Source: Hyparrhenia diplandra (Eukaryota; Streptophyta; Magnoliopsida; Poales; Poaceae). Taken from it: a stretch of DNA of 64,000 nt. A model generated the notes under the pieces. The model was given only the letters and a program-made list of their open reading frames with translations, searched no databases and was not told the DNA's origin. The stretch lies in NCBI GenBank assembly GCA_015847255.1, contig JADLZK010000247.1, positions 1-64,000 on the forward strand, in the 5' to 3' direction. How positions within the stretch are numbered: the stretch's first letter is position 1; every line of letters starts with the position of its first letter. This document shows, piece after piece, positions 23,906 through 33,353 of this stretch. The position numbers were made by a program, and so were the translations under genes.

Positions 23906-24791
23906 TATATATGGCCATGCAGCCCGTGGGCTGTTGGCCCGACCGACAACCGGTGGCACGGCACGGCGATAGCGCGCGCCGCGACGACGACGCAGCGTGC
24001 CGGGCGGCCCGCCCGTGAAGCACGGGCCGTGCGGGCGTCGTCGCCTTGGCGTGGCGACGCCGCGGCGCGCCCGTCACGTGTTGGCGCGGTGGTGGCCCGT
24101 TCTATTAACAATATTCTGAAATTTGGCCCGACCCATAGCTTTTATTTCCTAACCCTACCATCCTCTAAAGGCCTCCATCTCCTCAACCCCAGCAGCCCAA
24201 CCTATCTCGTCCATCGTAGTCGCGCCGCCCGCATCCCACTTGCGACCGCGACTAGGTGAAGCCGCCGTGAAGGTCCCGCGTCGGCCGTCGGGAGCCGCTC
24301 GCGACCTCGCTGGCCGTGTCAGCGAGGTGAAGCCATGAAGGTCGCCCGCCGGAAGCCTTTCCGGCGGCGGCGGCCACGGCCCGAGCTCGCCCGCGGCCTC
24401 CTCCACGCCTACGCTTCAGCCGGCGGGAGATTTGCGTGCCGGTCGGCTCGCCCGGATCGGGCGGGCGGCGGCGGCCACCTCTCTTGCCGGTGGCGGCGGT
24501 CAACCTTTTGGGTGGCGGATCGCTCGCCCGGTGGTGGCGGCGCTCTCTGCTTTCCCTCTTCCCTCTCACGTGGGGCGCGGGCGGCATGGCCCGTTAAATT
24601 CACCGGGCCCAGCGGGCGGCACGGCACGGAAAATCGGCCCACGGACCGTGCCTTGGGCCGGAGGCCGCACGGCACGGCAAGGCACGGCCCGATAGGCGCG
24701 ATGGCCCGGTGCGGCACGATACTAGGCGGGCGGCGCGGCACGACGACGGGCCACCGAGGGGCCGGGCGGCACGGCCCGATGGCCATATATA
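23906..24791. mobile_element. Non-autonomous hAT element, 886 bp
   Basis: An 8-bp target duplication CTGACGGG is at 23898-23905 and 24792-24799. Termini are TATATATGGCCAT inverted repeats (13 bp, perfect). Subterminal regions are full of CCCG and GGCACGGC motifs in opposite orientations, as expected of hAT subterminal transposase-binding arrays. The centre (about 24100-24590) is GC-rich with open frames on both strands that match no family I know. There is no transposase, so mobility would have depended on a related element elsewhere. Confidence 0.85.
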
Positions 24792-25160
24792 CTGACGGGG
24801 CTACGGACAACGGGTATGTACTCCACCACATTATACGGGTCGGGACAGGAGCGAGCGACGGAAATACGTGTACCCTGTACCGTACGTACTGCTCACATAA
24901 CGATACGATGCCGCGGCAACGGCAACGGCAACGGCACGGCCTCGTGGTCCTCCTCTCTGTCAAGTAGGCCTGTCACCTCCTTCCACTACAGTAAATACAG
25001 TACTACCAGTACTCCTACTCCGTACGTACGTTGTTGCAATCAACACCATTTACTAGTAGTACATACAGCAAGTAAAAGGGACCAGCGGCAGAGCTGAGAG
25101 TCAAGTAAAACGCGAGCGGGAGCGAATCGCTCACTTGTGCCTTCTAAACCTGGAGATCAA

Positions 25161-25341
25161 GGGGGGTGTTTGGTTGAGCGCCACCCCTTGCCACGCCACA
25201 CCGGTGGCCGCCAGCTGTTTGGATGAGGTCTAAGTTTAGGCTGCCATGCGGTGTGGTGGCTCATTCCTCGCCACAGCATGCTACACTTTAGTGGCCACGC
25301 CCACACCTTTTGTGATGTGAATGGCCAAACCAAACAACCCC
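25161..25341. mobile_element. GGGGTGTTTGGTT-type MITE
   Basis: The left end GGGGTGTTTGGTTGAGCGCC pairs with the right end GGCCAAACCAAACAACCCC as an imperfect inverted repeat. The element is about 180 bp with inner GTGG/CCAC symmetry. Grass MITEs with this terminus are usually PIF/Harbinger or hAT derived; no clear target duplication allows a choice. Its right edge is interrupted by the LINE at 25344. Confidence 0.6.
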
Positions 25342-25343
25342 TA

Positions 25344-25958
25344 TTTTTTTTTTTTTTTTTTACGACTAGGGGGATTAATTCATTATAATGTTCTAGGGTT
25401 ACAATCTTCGATCAACATACTAACGATACACACTGGGCTTATATGCCACCACATGAACTGTGCACTATCTGTGACCTGCTTAGCCAAAGTATGAGCTACT
25501 TTATTACACTTTCTGCTAATGAATGAAAATTTGAAATCCTGAAATCACAACAGATCTCTGATTCCTTTCTTCATTCCACAAACACACCAAGTCTTGACAG
25601 TTAGTTTCTAACCAAATTTTCTGAACCCCTGCATGTTGCGCCATAATCAAGCTATCTTGGCAAGCGAGTGCCTCCATCGTAAGTGCATCAAGACCATGCT
25701 CATACCACTTTGCTTGGCCTACCTCAAAACGCTCAGCGCCAACACCTGTCGCTCCATGCCGTCGGTCTTCATAAAAAGCTCCATCAACATTACATTTCAC
25801 CCAGCCCTCGGGTGGCTGTTTCCGGTGCATTTCACTGCTCGGTGTCTTGGTTGCCGATTGTTGCTATGAAATTTGCCATAGATCAATGGCCATATCTATT
25901 GCCCATTTTACTGCCATTTTAATCGGTCGAGGCTGCTCACCATGCCTCCTTCTATTTT
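25344..25958 (-). mobile_element. 5'-truncated LINE with RNase H-like domain
   Basis: A direct repeat ACAACCCCTA flanks it (25334-25343 and 25959-25968). On the + strand it opens with T18, the poly-A tail of a minus-strand LINE. Coding on the minus strand (about 25925-25516) reads PPEGWVKCNVDGAFYED and WYEHGLDALTMEALACQDSL, then WLETNCQDLVCLWN. This is the RVT_3/RNase H domain found at the C-terminus of plant L1-like polyproteins. The frame shifts near the G-V-G-A stretch and ends prematurely, so it is dead on arrival. The insertion fell exactly on the last bases of the neighbouring MITE. Confidence 0.8.
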
Positions 25959-26029
25959 ACAACCCCTAGCTTGTGCCGTTGGATCAGAGGGCCGTTCATT
26001 AGCTTATGTCGATAAACTTGGTGTTGAAA

Positions 26030-26082
26030 AAAAAAATATCCAGTGATGGGGCACTCCCCTCCCCGTGAGGCTCCGCCACTAG
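26030..26082. mobile_element. hAT-type right-end fragment
   Basis: AAAAAAAAATATCCAGTGATG leads into GTGAGGCTCCGCCACTAG, the complement of a (C/T)AGTGGCGGAGCC terminus. It does not pair convincingly with the 18493 end and no 8-bp duplication matches, so it is treated as a separate remnant. Confidence 0.3.
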
Positions 26083-26209
26083 TAGGGACGAGAAAGGTTT
26101 CCACAAAGCATGGATGATGGATGCAGTGAATGTTCACCAGCGATAGATTACCGATCAAGTGAGATCTTATACCTGGTCTATCGGGTATGTATTCGTGTGT
26201 TGCGTCCGT

Positions 26210-27220
26210 CACTACTACAAAAAGCCAACTAAGGGAGCACGACATTTATATTAGGGCGGCTCATACTTGAGCCGCCCTAATGTATGCGAAAATCTGGGTA
26301 GTAACGAACCGCTCCTACTGTTGACACATTAGGGGCGACTCGTGTGTACCAACCGCCCCCCTCTTGTTATCAAGGGCGGTTCAATCACCGGCCCCCCCTC
26401 GTGGTCAACAATAGGGGCGGCTCTATATTAAGACGCCCCTACAGTGGGTTGCCGAATTTTAAAATGAGGCACTAAAAATTAAAATTTTGTAAACAACCTC
26501 GGACGGAAACACTTCCTAAATATGAAATGTAGATCTCGAAACGTTATGAAACTTTGTAGTTGACCACTTTTTAGTTCGAAATCATCTAGTCATGCAAAAG
26601 TTGTGTTCAAATGTCTCAAATTTGAAATTCAAATTTCGTAAACGACCTCAGACGGAAAAACTTTCTAAATATGAAATGTAGATCTCGAAAAGTTATGAAA
26701 CCTTGTAGTTGACCACTTTTTAGTTCGAAATCATCTAGTCATGCAAAAGTCAGTGTTCAAATGTCTCAAATTTGAAATTCAAATTTAAGAAAACGACCTC
26801 GGACGGAAAAACTTCCTAAATATGAAATGTAGATCTCGAAAAGTTGTGAAACTTTGTAGTTGACCACTTTTTAGTTCGAATCCGTTTAGGGTCTCAAATA
26901 GTCAATTTACACTTTCTGGATTTGTATAATATATGAGGGACGTGGAATGAGATATGGACACATACAAGTGTGTACCTCAAGGTCGCCGGTTCGAATCTTG
27001 GGGGCGCAACATTTGCAAAAAGCCTGAAAAATTACCATGTGTAAGGGATGTGGGTGGTGGGCGGTGGTCCTCCCGATTAAAAAAAAAAATCTTTTGTTAT
27101 TTAAAAATTTTTTTTTTGAATTTTGAAAATACGAAATCTGAGGGGCGCTTGTTTAGGATTTGGGGAAAACCGCCCCGATGTACATCATCACTGCCCCTAA
27201 TGTTGGGTTTTGTAGTAGTG
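26210..27220 (+). mobile_element. Non-autonomous CACTA element, 1011 bp
   Basis: Ends are CACTACTACAAAAA and TTTTGTAGTAGTG with the 3-bp target duplication CGT on both sides (26207-26209, 27221-27223). Subterminal motifs (AGGGGCGGCT, AGCCGCCCT) recur near both ends, as in En/Spm elements. The interior holds three tandem copies of a roughly 150-bp unit (about 26470-26890) and a tRNA-like box (GCCGGTTCGAATCTTGGGGGCGC near 26983). No transposase is present. Confidence 0.9.
26470..26890. repeat. Three tandem ~150-bp units inside CACTA
   Basis: AACGACCTC(A/G)GACGGAAA and CTAAATATGAAATGTAGATCTCGAAA start units near 26490, 26640 and 26795. The tails GTTGACCACTTTTTAGTTCGAA also repeat three times. 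A related unit in the opposite orientation lies in the second CACTA (about 45270-45600 and 45760-45830). Confidence 0.8.
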
Positions 27221-27223
27221 CGT

Positions 27224-28390
27224 GGACGTGAATCTTACTCGTGCCGATCATCATCACGTGAGGCTTTGGTTAGCTTCCTCCAGTTCGCTGTCGTTAGGGC
27301 GGCGATTTCAAACAGGTGCTTGCACTTGTGCCGACGTGCAAACGACTTGTCACAGTTTTAGCAGAGGCTGGTCGTCGTCGTTCCACCATCTCCTCCGCGG
27401 TCAAGCGCTTGAAGAGGCGGACCGGAGGCTGGTTCGTGGCGAGCATGTCCTCGCTTGAGGCCAGGTACCGTGCTCATTCGTGGGTGTTTGGCCACGTGTG
27501 GTTCACTCTTTTGACGGTTGGATTGTCAGCATAGTGAAAACCTGTAGCCAGGCGAGGCAACACCGAGTGGGTGTTCAATGGTATGGAGTTGTTTTTGCAC
27601 TAACAATGAACAAGGTCCAATCTTTTGCTTGACCGATTGTGGCAAAGGCGGGAGCCGTCAACGATCCCGGCCGCGTGGGCCAACGTGAGGAGGCCCCACC
27701 GAGCTCGGCTCAGTGCATGGGGGTGTTTGGCTGGCGCTCGGACAATGTTGCCCCAAAAAGCATAGGATATTCTCAGAGCTAGGCCCAGTAGTTGGAGGGG
27801 TAGAATGGTCATGAAACGGCCAACGGGCAGGTATAAATAACCCTCTTGATAGGTTTGTAAGACACGATTGATATTCAAGCAATACACCTTATACCATTTC
27901 CTATCATTTTGCATTTGTCCTTGTGCATTCTATGGTTGGTCGCTTCAGGCGACGACCAAGGGGTTCAAGGTTTAGGCTGACAATAACATAAACGATCATA
28001 AAAGAGCTAAGGCTATAAGGACTAAAAGAGCTAAGACTACTATATACTGAATTTAACAATCTACAAATTGCATAGTGCATTAGTTAACACTAATCATCGT
28101 ACTGACTAGATATTCTAGTAGAAGAAAAAATATCTGCCAGTAATCTCACAATTAATCAGTAGTAGTCTAATAGAACTAACTAGAGGATTTGGAACCCAAA
28201 TAAATGCAGTCTCGATGATCCCCAACTATATTTCTAGTTATATTATCGCGCGTGCTATCTGAAAATTAGAAAAATGGAAAAAATAGTTTGTTTATGTCTA
28301 CATACAAACATATTATGAACAAATAATTCAATCTTGAAGACAAATAAGGATTCAAAATAACAGGAAGACAAATATTTAAATATGAAAGAT
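27224..28390. other. Unassigned stretch with a possible LTR remnant
   Basis: GC-balanced DNA between 27230 and 27560 has short open frames without family patterns. Around 27829-27915, GGTATAAATAACCCTCTTG is followed by a leader-like run (GATATTCAAGCAATACACC), which looks like a TATA box and start region of an old LTR. From 27960 on the sequence is AT-rich with nothing recognisable. Confidence 0.25.
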
Positions 28391-28399
28391 CTCATTTTT

Positions 28400-30173
28400 T
28401 TTTTTGAATTTGTCCTTCATCTTATGAACCATTGTTTAACCAAATCTGGATTTGAGGCTTGTTTCTCTAATTCTTTCTTTGCCTCGCAAATTTGATGAAA
28501 GTAGTGATCTAAAGTTGGATAATTTGAGCCGGATATTACCATAATGGCATCATAGAATGATTCTAATAGGTTACAAAGCTTATTTTCCATCTTACAATCA
28601 TCAGGAGAAGACTCATGTGTGTATTGTGAGTCATTCTACATTAAAGCTTCATCCGCTCTCCTATACTTCAAACATATGATAGGTCGAATTCTCCGGTGAC
28701 AAATCTAGCGGAGGGGTTTATCAACTGGAATAGAACATTTCTCAACCATAAGTTCAAACCTCTCTTTGTGAGGCTGTAAGTTTTTAACATACCTAACACT
28801 CTCTAATGTTTCTAGTAGCACTACTGTTGACACCTAAAATTGGCTTGGACTAAGGCACGGTAAAATTCCAGACTTAGCCAAAATTAAGATGCTCAAATCG
28901 GAAAATCAAACGGGCGTCTCTGGAAGTGACCGGACGTTGGAGCCTGCACGTCTGATCCGGCGTCCGGTCGTGTGTCGCGTTACAGGCGTCCCTCGAAGTG
29001 ACCGGACGCTGGCTCATGTGCGTCCGGTCCAGCGTCCGGGTTGTGTGCCGTGATACAAGCCTCTCTCGAAGTGACCGGACGCCGACTCTGCGCTGGCGTC
29101 GGTCCTAGCGTCCGATCAAACATGGCGTTTTTGGCGCGGGCCGCAGGTTTCTTCGAAGTGACCGGACGCTAGCATCGGCGCGTCCGGTCCAGCGTCCGGC
29201 CGCGTGATGGGTCAGTGGTCCGTCACGAGATCCAACCGATTGTTTCCTAAATCGTGTTTTGATCGGTTTTGTAGATTGAAAACGCCCAAGAACGGTTTTC
29301 TAAAAGGATAAGACGACCCTCTCTCTATATAATAAAGAGGTTCATGGCCGATTTGATCTCATCTACATCCAATCGTCACAACACGACAACCAAACCCTAA
29401 TTACCTTCTCTCAACCCCTCTACCCTGCTGTCCGGCGGTGTTCTCCGCGAATTTTGTCGGCGTTCTAGGTGGCCTTGCCGATCCTAGAGCACCCCTCTTG
29501 TGCGCGCCCTCCCGACGGGTCTTCCCGGAGGTGCGTTCAGAGGTTTTCCCGGTCGAAACTGAGCTCTACATCGGCCCTAACGATCTCTTGATCATTCGTG
29601 GTCGATCACGCTATGGTTCTCACCGTTTTGAGGTTGTGTGCAACCTCCATGGGCGTCCAAGGCCCTCCCGGTGTGCTTGGCGTGGAACCCTAGTTCTCCA
29701 TCAACAACTACTTATGGCGTTAAAACCCCGTTACAGTATGATATTAAAACACATGAGCTGCACAACAACAATGAAACAATTTTTGTTTGCGAAGCAATCG
29801 ACCCTTGGAGACAAGGTTTTCAATGTAGTAACAAAATTATTGTTTACTGACACATTGTCCAATGTGGTTGCGTACACTTTGTTTTCTAGTATATTCCAAT
29901 TTTGGAGGGTTTGCAACATGGCATTGAATAGATTCCAAACATCAGGAGGGGTCTCTACTAGAGTGAACTTTACAATCTTTTTAAAATATTCTAGCTCTCA
30001 CTAATATAGTGGCAGGTCACACACAAGTAGTCCAGTGTCTGGTTTGAGGCCCACAAATCAGCAATGAGAGAAACTCTAGAGACCGAGTTTTGCAGCACAT
30101 TCCATAGGACTGTTTTTCCTTCGTCATATGTATTAATGTAGTTTCTCTGAATCAGTGATGCAAGTAGCAACAA
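28400..30173 (-). pseudogene. hAT transposase pseudogene (plant zf-BED type)
   Basis: Read on the minus strand from 30173: SVSRVSLIADLWASNQTLDY then LCVTCHY (about 30095-30000), the start of the hAT catalytic domain, whose family form is T-x-D-x-W-[TS]-S. Next comes WNILENKVYATTLDNVSVNN (about 29900-29830), the hAT LDN box. After the solo LTR the frame resumes with LESFYDAIMVISGSNYPTL and FHQICEAKKELEKQ near 28560-28460, matching the DUF4413 region of RICESLEEPER-like proteins. The BED finger and C-terminal dimerisation region are absent, stops interrupt the frame and the LTR splits it. It belonged to a transposon rather than a host gene. Confidence 0.75.
28825..29706 (+). mobile_element. Solo LTR, 882 bp
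   Basis: It starts TGTTGACACC and ends CATCAACA (inverted termini TGTTGA/TCAACA), flanked by the 5-bp duplication ACTAC (28820-28824, 29707-29711). The U3 part holds four tandem copies of a 70-90 bp unit with 'TCGAAGTGACCGGACG' (near 28930, 28996, 29067 and 29154; the first copy starts GGAAG). A TATA box (CTCTATATAATAAAG) lies near 29324. No internal retrotransposon region exists. It sits inside the hAT transposase remnant. Confidence 0.88.
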
Positions 30174-30189
30174 GGATCAAAGACAACAT

Positions 30190-30354
30190 TGACCAAACAA
30201 GAGAGCATTCGGCTAGAGGTGGTTTAGTGTTTGGAGAGAGCCTATCTCTTTCCTGGTCCCCTGGGTGTGTTTACCCTGGCTTTTGTTTGTACATGATTAA
30301 CGCTTTCTGTCTCTTAATTGAAAGGCAAAGCTCCTGCCAATTTTTCAAAAAAAT
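30190..30354 (+). mobile_element. LINE 3' tail fragment
   Basis: The pattern CTTTTGTTTGTACATGA, then CTCTTAATTGAAAGGCAAAGCTCCTGCC and a short A7 run near 30347 resembles the 3' end of grass LINEs. No coding domain remains and no target duplication was found. Confidence 0.4.
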
Positions 30355-30359
30355 ATCAA

Positions 30360-32390
30360 CTCAGTCAGACCTAATGGTAGTTCTAGAAACTTGTTTGAAC
30401 CATGGATTTAGAGCAGCCACAAAAGTTCTGAACTTTGGATACTCGACTAGGCTGAAAGCTGACTCCTGCAATACTATTAAGGCCACTAGTTCCTGGCGAG
30501 CTACTTGTTGATCAAATTTTCAATTTTTGAAAAAGGCATCAGTCAAGGGAACCCTGGTTGAACTCATTGGGAGACCATATTTCTTCTAATCCTGTTCAGA
30601 TAGAGATCATACTAATTCCATCTTCAGTAAGTACTTATTTTTGTCAACTTAGTTGAGTTTTGATTTTAAGAAGTGACGGTATCCTATTGGGAAGTGATTT
30701 TGTTCGGTTCTTCACATGTATTCCTGCTTTAGGTCTGAAAATGTGGAGGGTAGCAGACAAACTATGTACCTGCATTATTGTTTATTGGCTGTGTCATGTG
30801 TCCTCCTGCCTGAGAATCAGCTAAACATCAAATTACCAAAAGGTTTTGTAAATTCTAAAGGGGTTAGGATGCAAAACTATTCCAGCAAGACAATCGTCTT
30901 AAATGCAATTTCCTTTTTGGGGAGCAGAGTTGACTTCATGATGGGTGCAGTTTACCTACCAAAATTTTTCTCTTAAAAGACAACCATGTTTCATTCCTGC
31001 AGTAGGTAAATTATCTCCTTCCGTTGGTTTTGAAAGAGTTATGTTCTCTCTTTGTTCACTATCATTTTATTTATATCGGCAATTGCACATTGTTACTCTA
31101 AAATTTGGAATCTAAAATGGCCTTCCATGTGTTAGGATCTCTCCGTGCTGTCACAAAATGCAGTTAGAGAGCGATTTGGTTGCTTTCTGAGTTTCTATGT
31201 TGGCGTGGGATTACTTGTGAACTGTCCTGTATGGATCAGGGTCTCCATGAAAACGGCCTTCCATGTAATAGGATCTTTAACTGAATTACATCCCCAAAAC
31301 TGTAGGTTAGAAACAAAGAAACGAAGTCGGAAGAGACCAAAACTGTATAGCCATGGATAGTGTACTGAGACAAGTATGTGTGCCTCTAATTTCCTTGATA
31401 AATATGTTCATCACTGTAGGCAAACTTTTTTCCACATCTGCATTTCTAGGCCATTATGTAAAGCCTATCAATATTTTGCATTCTTCTCATTTTTTTTTTT
31501 CCTTGGAAGCATAGTTTTGTATCAATGATCCATCTGGAAGTTTTTTTCTAATTTATTCAGACACATGTCCACAAATTGCTATTACGGCTTGCTTCAAACT
31601 AAAGTTACATATTTGGCGACCACCAGAACCATGCTCAATTGAAGAACCTCCAGAAGTTGCTACTGTCATCCATGCACATATGACGATTTACTCTTCTTTT
31701 CCTGTGTGCCTAGAGATTACAAACTTAGAGAGAGAGAGAGAGAGAGAGAGAGACATTTACTCTGTTATTTTCCTGTGTGCCTAGTGATTACAAACTTAGA
31801 GAAAGAGAAATCCAATTTTTGACACGCATGCATATCTTTACCATTTTATAATCCAAAGAAAGTACTGATCTATAAAGACCATGTATTTTTTCTGTTATTA
31901 GTAGCCATCTGTTATTGACAAGGCTTCAACAACATCTGCTGTACAAGTGTATAAGTCCCTAGCTTCCACACTCCCAAATTACTCAAGGTCAAATTCAGAA
32001 TATCAATCCCCACTGCAGTTCCAATAAAGCACAATCACATCCACCTCAAAAGCTCCATAGCCCATGCCATTTTTGAACAGACCATACTTATCCTACTTAA
32101 GTATTTACAACTTATATAATTGCTCTGGACGACCTCTGTATAGGGAAACCTGGAAGAAATCAGAGCCATCTGAAAGTCTAATCTAAAGCAAGGTACAACC
32201 ATAGGGATACCTACAGTGATCGTATCAGACAGGAAGCATAATCAAAGCTTCAGTTGCCAACCACCGATTCCTGATGACAAGTCTAAATCATCAACATAAA
32301 ATCATCAGTTTCTATACAGTCCAAGTCACATAATTGATTTAGAAGGATCACTGTGCTCTCTAGGTCCTATAGTATGTAAAATGAGCACAA
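30360..32390. other. Unassigned AT-rich stretch with local duplications
   Basis: No supported gene. GGCCTTCCATGT...TAGGATCT recurs near 31120 and 31256. TTTCCTGTGTGCCTAG(A/T)GATTACAAACTTAGAG recurs near 31698 and 31772, separated by a pure (AG)14 microsatellite at 31727-31754. The 31900-32380 part is CA-rich like a 3' UTR, but no adjoining coding frame exists. Confidence 0.35.
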
Positions 32391-32397
32391 GGAAATA

Positions 32398-32631
32398 CTA
32401 AATCCGTTCCAAATTGTAGTTCTTTTGACTTTTTCAACCTCAACTTTGACCACTCATCTTATTCAAAATTTTGTGGAAAATATCACTTTTTTTCTTGTGG
32501 CTTGCTTTATTAACAAATGATATTTAAGAATGACTTAAATTTGACTATTTTTGCGTAAATTTTTTGAATAAGTTGAGTGGTCAAACTTAGGAAAAAAAAG
32601 TCAAACGAACTATAATTTAAAACGGAGGGAG
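32398..32631. mobile_element. Stowaway MITE
   Basis: Flanked by TA (32396-32397, 32632-32633); the right end is AACGGAGGGAG and the left end is a mutated TAAATCCGTTCC. Internally TTTGACTTTTTCAACCTC pairs with its complement near 32590. The same family is the MITE split by a LINE at 39234-41631. Confidence 0.75.
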
Positions 32632-32639
32632 TAGTATTT

Positions 32640-32960
32640 TGAGTGTGTTTCTTTTTTGATCATCACTCACAGCCACTCACTGAGTAACTGCCACGATAAA
32701 GTACCCTCCAATCCATACTCTGGGGCCGGAACTGCTCAAAAGAAAGAGGGGAAAAACAGGGCCAGTGCATACCGTTGGCCCAAATGGTTGTTATCAGCCC
32801 ATGCTTCTTATCAGGCCACCTGAGTCGGCTTCTGGGCTGATGGGATCGAAACAGGAAACAGGACCACTTAACATTCTTCTTATAGTAACGTCTAAAAAAA
32901 TGTGATATCTTTCATGGAGAACGTTCGTTTTTAAATCTTTCATGAAAAAATGTGATATCT
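32640..32960. other. Unassigned DNA with a short direct repeat
   Basis: AAAAAATGTGATATCTTT(C/T)ATGG occurs twice, near 32895 and 32944. Otherwise nothing recognised. Confidence 0.3.
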
Positions 32961-32966
32961 TTTATG

Positions 32967-33222
32967 GTGCCGACCCGGGTTCTAAGTCCTCGACTTGATC
33001 ATGGGTGCTCATATTTTTTCTAGATTTATTTCAGGTTTTTTTTTCGGGCGCTATACTTCAGTGGTGGAAAGCGACGTTCCAATGACGAGGGTCTTCGGTG
33101 ATGACTTTAAATCTCCAAGAGTGCTTCGGATGTGCTTATATGGGTAGTGTTCGTATACTTCTACTCATATGGGTGAGTGTGTTCACGACGCACGGCCTTG
33201 TACTTTGTAATTTCAAAAAAAA
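32967..33222 (+). mobile_element. SINE-like retroposon (B-box and poly-A)
   Basis: GTGCCGACCCGGGTTCTAAGTCC near 32967 contains a degenerate polymerase III B box (GGTTCNANTCC). TCATGGGTGCTCATATTTTTTCTAG, a CGACGTTCC segment and a final GTACTTTGTAATTTC before A8 (33215-33222) follow the order I know from a widespread grass SINE. The A box side seems truncated and no target duplication is clear. Confidence 0.5.
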
Positions 33223-33224
33223 TA

Positions 33225-33352
33225 TGCACCATTCCTTATGATGGGATCTATAAAATTAGCCTAGTGATAAATATGTTTCCAATTTCTTTTGAAGGATGTT
33301 TGCAAATATTTTTATAGGCTGTATCAACTTATATTATTAATTGTACTGTGTA
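33225..33352 (+). repeat. Left copy of a duplication flanking the Helitron
   Basis: GCACCATTCCTTATGATGGGATCTAT and CAAATATTTTTATAGGCTGTATCAACTTATATTAT, in the same order and orientation, recur at 37806-37905. The left copy has about 60 extra bases between the two blocks. Confidence 0.75.
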
Positions 33353-33353
33353 A

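Noticed and set aside
24335..24967. 210-residue plus-strand frame and 184-residue minus-strand frame
   Set aside because: Both are driven by GC-rich hAT subterminal repeats, and they cross the element's boundary at 24791.
18493..26082. One giant hAT with ends at 18493 and 26082
   Set aside because: The termini differ (CAGGGGCGGATA and CTAGTGGCGGAG) and the 8-bp flanks do not match.
26983..27010. Possible tRNA gene
   Set aside because: Only a B-box-like string is present; there is no acceptor stem or A box at the right distance. Treated as a tRNA-like module of the CACTA element.
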